A DNA stretch of 64,000 nucleotides from Alphaproteobacteria bacterium (lineage in GTDB: Bacteria; Pseudomonadota; Alphaproteobacteria; Micavibrionales; Micavibrionaceae): the NCBI GenBank assembly GCA_016699735.1, contig CP065008.1:310001-374000 (forward strand), written 5' to 3'. Under the pieces are notes generated by a model. That model had not been told where the DNA came from and ran no database searches. It saw only the letters and a list, made by a program, of their open reading frames with translations. A program made the translations under genes and the position numbers. Position 1 is the stretch's first letter. Each line of letters opens with the position of its first letter. Below, one piece after another: positions 60,636-64,000 of the stretch.

Positions 60636-61337
60636 TCAGCCCGTTTCTTTAAGTTTCTTCCACAGCGGGTCTTTGATCCCTGCAATCATCTCCTCATGCG
60701 CGGTCAATTCCTCGGCGCTTGCCTGATGCGGGCGGGCGGGTCGGAGGGGTTTTTCGCCCGTAACCCTGGTCTGAGAGACACGTTGAGTCGAAGTGTTCTC
60801 GGTCATCAGGCCAAGCCCGTGCTGCCGGCCTCCGAGCAGTTCAAGATAAACCTCCGCCAGTAATTCGGAATCCAGTAAAGCCCCGTGGAAAGTACGGTTG
60901 GAATTATCGATCCCAAATCTTCGGCAAAGCGCATCAAGATTGGCGGGCGACCCTGGAAATTTCTTCCGCGCCAGTGCTGCTGTATCCAGCGCACGGCTCC
61001 AAGGCAAGGGAGAGTGCCCAACCTGCTTGAGTTCCGCATTCAGGAATTTCATATCGAACTCGGCGTTATGAATGACCAGTTTACTGTCGTCACCGATGAA
61101 ATCCAGAAACTGTGTGTATACCTGCGAAAAGACGGGCTTGTCTTTAACAAACTCATTCGTAATCCCATGAACGGCGATGCTCTCATGCGGAATATCCCGT
61201 TCAGGATTGATATAAAGTTGTAACGTTTTTCCCGTAGGCACATGGTTAAACAACTCCACGGCCCCGATCTCCAGCACTCTGTGACCTTGCTCAGGGTCCA
61301 GCCCCGTCGTCTCCGTATCCAGAACGATCTCACGCAT
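60636..61337 (-). CDS. dnaQ: DNA polymerase III subunit epsilon
   Basis: 233-residue 3'-5' proofreading exonuclease. Exo I REIVLDTETTGLDPEQGHRVLEIGAVE (Asp, Glu), Exo II VIHNAEFDMKFLN and Exo III with His-x4-Asp in FHGALLDSELLAEVYLELLGG; C-terminal linker and KDPLWKKLKETG tail. ATG 61337 has GGAGG nine bases upstream and overlaps the upstream amidotransferase by eight bases. Last gene of a maf-aroE-coaE-amidotransferase-dnaQ operon. Confidence 0.96.
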   Translation of the reverse strand: MREIVLDTETTGLDPEQGHRVLEIGAVELFNHVPTGKTLQLYINPERDIPHESIAVHGITNEFVKDKPVFSQVYTQFLDFIGDDSKLVIHNAEFDMKFLNAELKQVGHSPLPWSRALDTAALARKKFPGSPANLDALCRRFGIDNSNRTFHGALLDSELLAEVYLELLGGRQHGLGLMTENTSTQRVSQTRVTGEKPLRPARPHQASAEELTAHEEMIAGIKDPLWKKLKETG

Positions 61338-62052
61338 GGGAAAGCCCCTCCAGCCACTCGCGCAGGAAAAGCGCATTTTGTTTCTCAAGCGTTGCCGCAT
61401 AAGCGGCGGTATCACGCCTCAACTCCTCAAGTTTAGCGTTTACATCGCCCAAACTTTTCAAATCTTCGGTGAAATCCTCGAAGCACCCGCAGAGCTGGTT
61501 TTCACTGATCTCGGCATGAAATTGCACGGCTAAGACATTTGACCCCATTGAAAAAGCCTGATTTCTGTAGAGATCGCTCGATGCGAGTAGTGCGACTCCC
61601 TCTGGCAAATCGAACGTATCCCCATGCCAGTGGAACATATTCGTATTTTCGGCCGCAAGATGTCTTAAGGGAGATGTCTTTCCTTCTTCGGTAAGGCGCA
61701 ACGGTCGCCATCCGATCTCCTTGCCTTTCGGCCCTTTATAGACTTCGGCCCCCAGCGCAGCCGCAAGAATCTGCGAACCAAGACAAACACCAAGAGTCGG
61801 TTTATTCGCATCGACCCTTTTGCGGGCGATTTTAATTTCCTCGAGCAGATGAGGATGAGCCTCCGTTTCATAAACCCCCATAGGCCCGCCCATAATGACC
61901 AGAAGATCGGCCTTCATGATCTCTTCTGCATCGAGGGCTTCTGTGGGCGTATTGATATACCGATAAGAATACCCGCACGCGCTCAGGATCGGTGCGAAGG
62001 TGCTGAGGTCTTCGCCGTCATAATGCCGGAAAACAAGCGCGCTTCGCGTCAT
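61330..62052 (-). CDS. GMP synthase-like class I glutamine amidotransferase
   Basis: 240 residues. GGPMGVYE (oxyanion), LGVCLGSQILAAALGA (nucleophile Cys), MFHWHGDTFDLPEG and VLAVQFHAEI (His; Glu of triad as HAE). It belongs to the stand-alone branch near GuaA/YLR126C-type. The insertion between coaE and dnaQ in an otherwise standard operon is notable. Substrate unknown. Confidence 0.9.
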   Translation of the reverse strand: MTRSALVFRHYDGEDLSTFAPILSACGYSYRYINTPTEALDAEEIMKADLLVIMGGPMGVYETEAHPHLLEEIKIARKRVDANKPTLGVCLGSQILAAALGAEVYKGPKGKEIGWRPLRLTEEGKTSPLRHLAAENTNMFHWHGDTFDLPEGVALLASSDLYRNQAFSMGSNVLAVQFHAEISENQLCGCFEDFTEDLKSLGDVNAKLEELRRDTAAYAATLEKQNALFLREWLEGLSHA

Positions 62053-62055
62053 CTC

Positions 62056-62733
62056 TTACCTCTGGATGGGCATCGTCAGGGGGTTGGTATCTGCAATATT
62101 ATCTCCCGCGCTATCGCCGTAAACCTCCTGACGGATACTCTCTAGAATCTCCTTAAGCGAACTGAAACTATGCGCTCGCCCAAGCCCTGTCTGGATGACG
62201 AAATCCGACCGCGCCCGCTTTTCGGCATCCGGCATTTGCCGCGACAAAATCGCATGAAATTTTTCCTCGCTCATATCCGGCCGTGCCAGCACCCGTGCCC
62301 GTTGCAGAAAATAGGGGGCGCTCACGGTGATCGTATAATCGACCCGCGCCTCTGCACCGGTCTCAAACAAAAGCGGAATATCCAGAGCGGCGATCCGGGC
62401 ACCTTTGATTTTCGAAGCTCTCAAAAACTCTGTCTGCGATTTTCGCACCATCGGATGGATGATGGCTTCAAGCCGCTCCCGTGCCTCATCGTCCGAAAAG
62501 ACGATTTTTCCCAGTTCGCGCCTGTTGATATTATAGGTTTTTTTCTCATAAATTTGCGGATATTGATAATGAGGAAAAGCGGCAGCGATGGCCAGCCGCG
62601 CCTCGCTTTTCGGCTCCAGCAGACGATGCGCCGCAAGATCGGAATCATGGACGGGAATGCCCAGAGCGTTCATCATCGCCGCAACGGTCGATTTCCCCAT
62701 GCCGATAGAACCGGTAAGGCCCAGAACGATCAT
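62056..62733 (-). CDS. coaE: Dephospho-CoA kinase
   Basis: 225-residue last enzyme of CoA synthesis. P-loop GLTGSIGMGKSTVAAMM, IPVHDSDLAAHRLLE, IIHPMVRKSQTEFL, IAALDIPLLFETGAEARVDYTITVSAP and RQMPDAEKRARSDFVIQTG. ATG overlaps the aroE stop by four bases. Full length with a slight C-terminal extension. Confidence 0.97.
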   Translation of the reverse strand: MIVLGLTGSIGMGKSTVAAMMNALGIPVHDSDLAAHRLLEPKSEARLAIAAAFPHYQYPQIYEKKTYNINRRELGKIVFSDDEARERLEAIIHPMVRKSQTEFLRASKIKGARIAALDIPLLFETGAEARVDYTITVSAPYFLQRARVLARPDMSEEKFHAILSRQMPDAEKRARSDFVIQTGLGRAHSFSSLKEILESIRQEVYGDSAGDNIADTNPLTMPIQR

Positions 62734-63563
62734 CGCGTGACAAGCTCCGTAAGTTCATCGGTGACTTCGGGCATAATCCCGTGCCAGCGGGAAAACGCGG
62801 GCCGCGCCTGATGCAAAAGCATCCCGATCCCGGTCACGATGGGATTTCCTTGCTTACGGGCCGAAATTAAAAACTCGGTCATCAGCGGCGCATAGACGAT
62901 ATCATGCACCAGCGCCTTGGGGTTTAATAACGAAAGATCAATCTCCAGCTTCGGCTTCCCCGTCATGCCCAGGGAGGTGGTATTGACGATCAGGTTCGCC
63001 TCTTTCAACGCTTTCGCCGACTCTCCGCTATTCCATCCCAGCCGAACAATTTTCGCGGGCAGCGAGGAAGTTTCGATCAGCGTATCCGCTTTGGCCGCAG
63101 TCCTGTTACTCAGCAGGATCTCGGGAACACCCTCCTGCAGCAATCCTTGGACGATGGCCCGCGCCGCGCCCCCCGCGCCAAGAACGACGGCGGGTCCGGC
63201 GGTAAAATCGAAATCCGGCGCATGGCTCTTGATATTCTCGATAAACCCGAACACGTCGGTATTGGTGCCGATCAGACGGCCTTTCTCAATCGTCACGGTA
63301 TTGACCGCACCCACGACCCGCGCCAATTCATCGACCTCGTCACAAAGTTCAAGCAAAGCCACCTTGTGCGGAACCGTCACGTTAAATCCCCGGAAACCGT
63401 CCGCCTTGATTTTTTTAATCCCGCTTTCTAGCGCCTCGCAAGCGAGATCGACCAAAGTATAACTTCCGTTCAAACCGTGCTTCCTGATCCAGTACGAATG
63501 GATCAGCGGCGATTTGCTGTGGCTGACCGGATGACCGATCAGTCCGGTTTTAGTCCCTGTCAT
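62730..63563 (-). CDS. aroE: Shikimate dehydrogenase
   Basis: 277 residues. GLIGHPVSHSKSPLIHSYWI (shikimate-binding SKSPxxH), GFNVTVPHKVALLEL (catalytic Lys), GAVNTVTIEKGRLIGTNTDVFGF, AVVLGAGGAARAIVQGL (NADP loop), LSNRTAAKAD, IVNTTSLGM and GIGMLLHQARPAFSRWHG. Four-base overlaps with maf upstream and coaE downstream. Confidence 0.97.
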   Translation of the reverse strand: MTGTKTGLIGHPVSHSKSPLIHSYWIRKHGLNGSYTLVDLACEALESGIKKIKADGFRGFNVTVPHKVALLELCDEVDELARVVGAVNTVTIEKGRLIGTNTDVFGFIENIKSHAPDFDFTAGPAVVLGAGGAARAIVQGLLQEGVPEILLSNRTAAKADTLIETSSLPAKIVRLGWNSGESAKALKEANLIVNTTSLGMTGKPKLEIDLSLLNPKALVHDIVYAPLMTEFLISARKQGNPIVTGIGMLLHQARPAFSRWHGIMPEVTDELTELVTR

Positions 63564-64000
63564 GGCCCGATCCTGTGTTCCTCATAAAGATAACCCAGAA
63601 GCGGCAGCAAAGGCATCCCCATAATCGTAAAAAAATCGCCCGTGACCTTGCTGAAAAGCCATGCCCCGGCTCCCTCGATCTGATACGCCCCAACACAGGA
63701 AGTCAGGGCATCGCCCGCTGCATCTGCGTAGGATCTTAAAAAATCCTCATCCAAAACCCGCATGGTCAGATCGGCATGATCGGCATGATCCCAGAGGACT
63801 TCGCCTCCCCGCGCGACGGCAACGCCAGAGATCAGGCGGTGCGTCTTCCCGCTCAGCATCCGCAGCTTTTCGAGAGCATCCTCACGGCTCTTCGCTTTGC
63901 TGAAAATGATTTCGCCAAGACAGAGAATTTGATCCGACCCGATGATCAGCGCATCGGCTTTTTCACGTGAAACATTGAGGGCTTTCTCACGTGCCAGAAA
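63560..64000 (-). CDS. maf: Maf-like nucleotide pyrophosphatase, 5' end outside the window
   Basis: The C-terminal 146 residues, with the frame open to base 64000. SDQILCLGEIIFSKAKSREDALEKLRMLSGKTHRLIS is the family core (catalytic Asp as in ADQI, SKPKxxxxA, LxGKTH), followed by VGAYQIEGAGAWLFSKVTGDFFTIMGMPLLPL. Maf enzymes hydrolyse non-canonical nucleoside triphosphates or inhibit division. A near-exact parS lies inside. Confidence 0.95.
   Translation of the reverse strand, partial: FLAREKALNVSREKADALIIGSDQILCLGEIIFSKAKSREDALEKLRMLSGKTHRLISGVAVARGGEVLWDHADHADLTMRVLDEDFLRSYADAAGDALTSCVGAYQIEGAGAWLFSKVTGDFFTIMGMPLLPLLGYLYEEHRIGP
63959..63974. other. parS-like site
   Basis: TTTTTCACGTGAAACA, one mismatch to the 16-bp parS consensus, inside maf. 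Confidence 0.8.

Noticed and set aside
1..64000. tRNA, rRNA, CRISPR, insertion sequences
   Set aside because: Intergenic regions were read for tRNA-like arms, direct-repeat arrays and terminal inverted repeats with transposase frames; none was found.

Overview
The window is a 64 kb piece of an alphaproteobacterial chromosome close to the replication origin. It has the gene set typical of that place: hemE-hemH-hemJ-rho, mnmE-mnmG-rsmG-parA-parB, maf-aroE-coaE-dnaQ, leuS-lptE-holA and the hslV/hslU/his cluster. One exact and two near-exact parS sites are present, and palindromes of the CtrA type (TTAA-N7-TTAA) lie upstream of parA and in tandem at 58.03-58.06 kb. Several uncharacterised families resemble those of little-cultured Alphaproteobacteria (Micavibrio-like lineages come to mind), but the genus is inference only.

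Left to right: 0-3.4 kb holds the end of dnaX, ybaB/ebfC and an exonuclease III, then a leftward set with a second YbaB paralogue, a 50-residue SDHAF4-like protein and a DUF1223 protein. From 3.4 to 13.6 kb run rsmB, rpe, a heparinase-like gene, an EAL protein, ppk1 and ppx, interrupted between rsmB and rpe by an A+T-rich AbiJ/HEPN-like gene and an acyltransferase. ppk1 carries an apparent one-base frameshift near its start. At 13.6-16.3 kb lie a LuxR-type solo regulator and radA, with an exact FNR/FixK box between them. From 16.3 to 24 kb the leftward leuS-lptE-holA cluster is interrupted by a two-gene unit: a divergent SAM-hydrolase-superfamily (DUF62) protein and a glutamate-cysteine-ligase-like protein. 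This unit has its own sigma-70 promoter, a leader that matches the SAM-II riboswitch and a terminator-like hairpin before the ribosome binding site. It is the best candidate here for an undescribed system.

From 24 to 33 kb come a porin, yggS, a receiver-less winged-helix protein, a patch of A+T-rich genes of mostly unknown function, and hslU and hslV separated by a terC gene. From 33 to 39 kb is a near-contiguous histidine locus (hisB, hisD, hisH, a GNAT gene, hisA, hisF, hisE). From 39.5 to 49.7 kb lie a proline-flanked HExxH protein, parBA, rsmG, mnmG, mnmE, and a membrane protein with DnaJ-type zinc ribbons, followed by a cluster of strong hairpins. From 49.9 to 57 kb are two cysteine-dependent phosphatase-like genes, a DUF4405 cytochrome-like protein, rho, and the haem genes hemJ, hemH and hemE. 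The last 7 kb contains a gene of unknown function, an intergenic region with two tandem CtrA boxes, two overlapping paralogous genes (DUF6782-like) and the leftward maf-aroE-coaE-amidotransferase-dnaQ operon, with maf cut by the window edge.

No rRNA, tRNA, CRISPR array, transposase or phage structural gene was recognised. Assignments come from reading the translated sequence and recalled family motifs; no database search was run.
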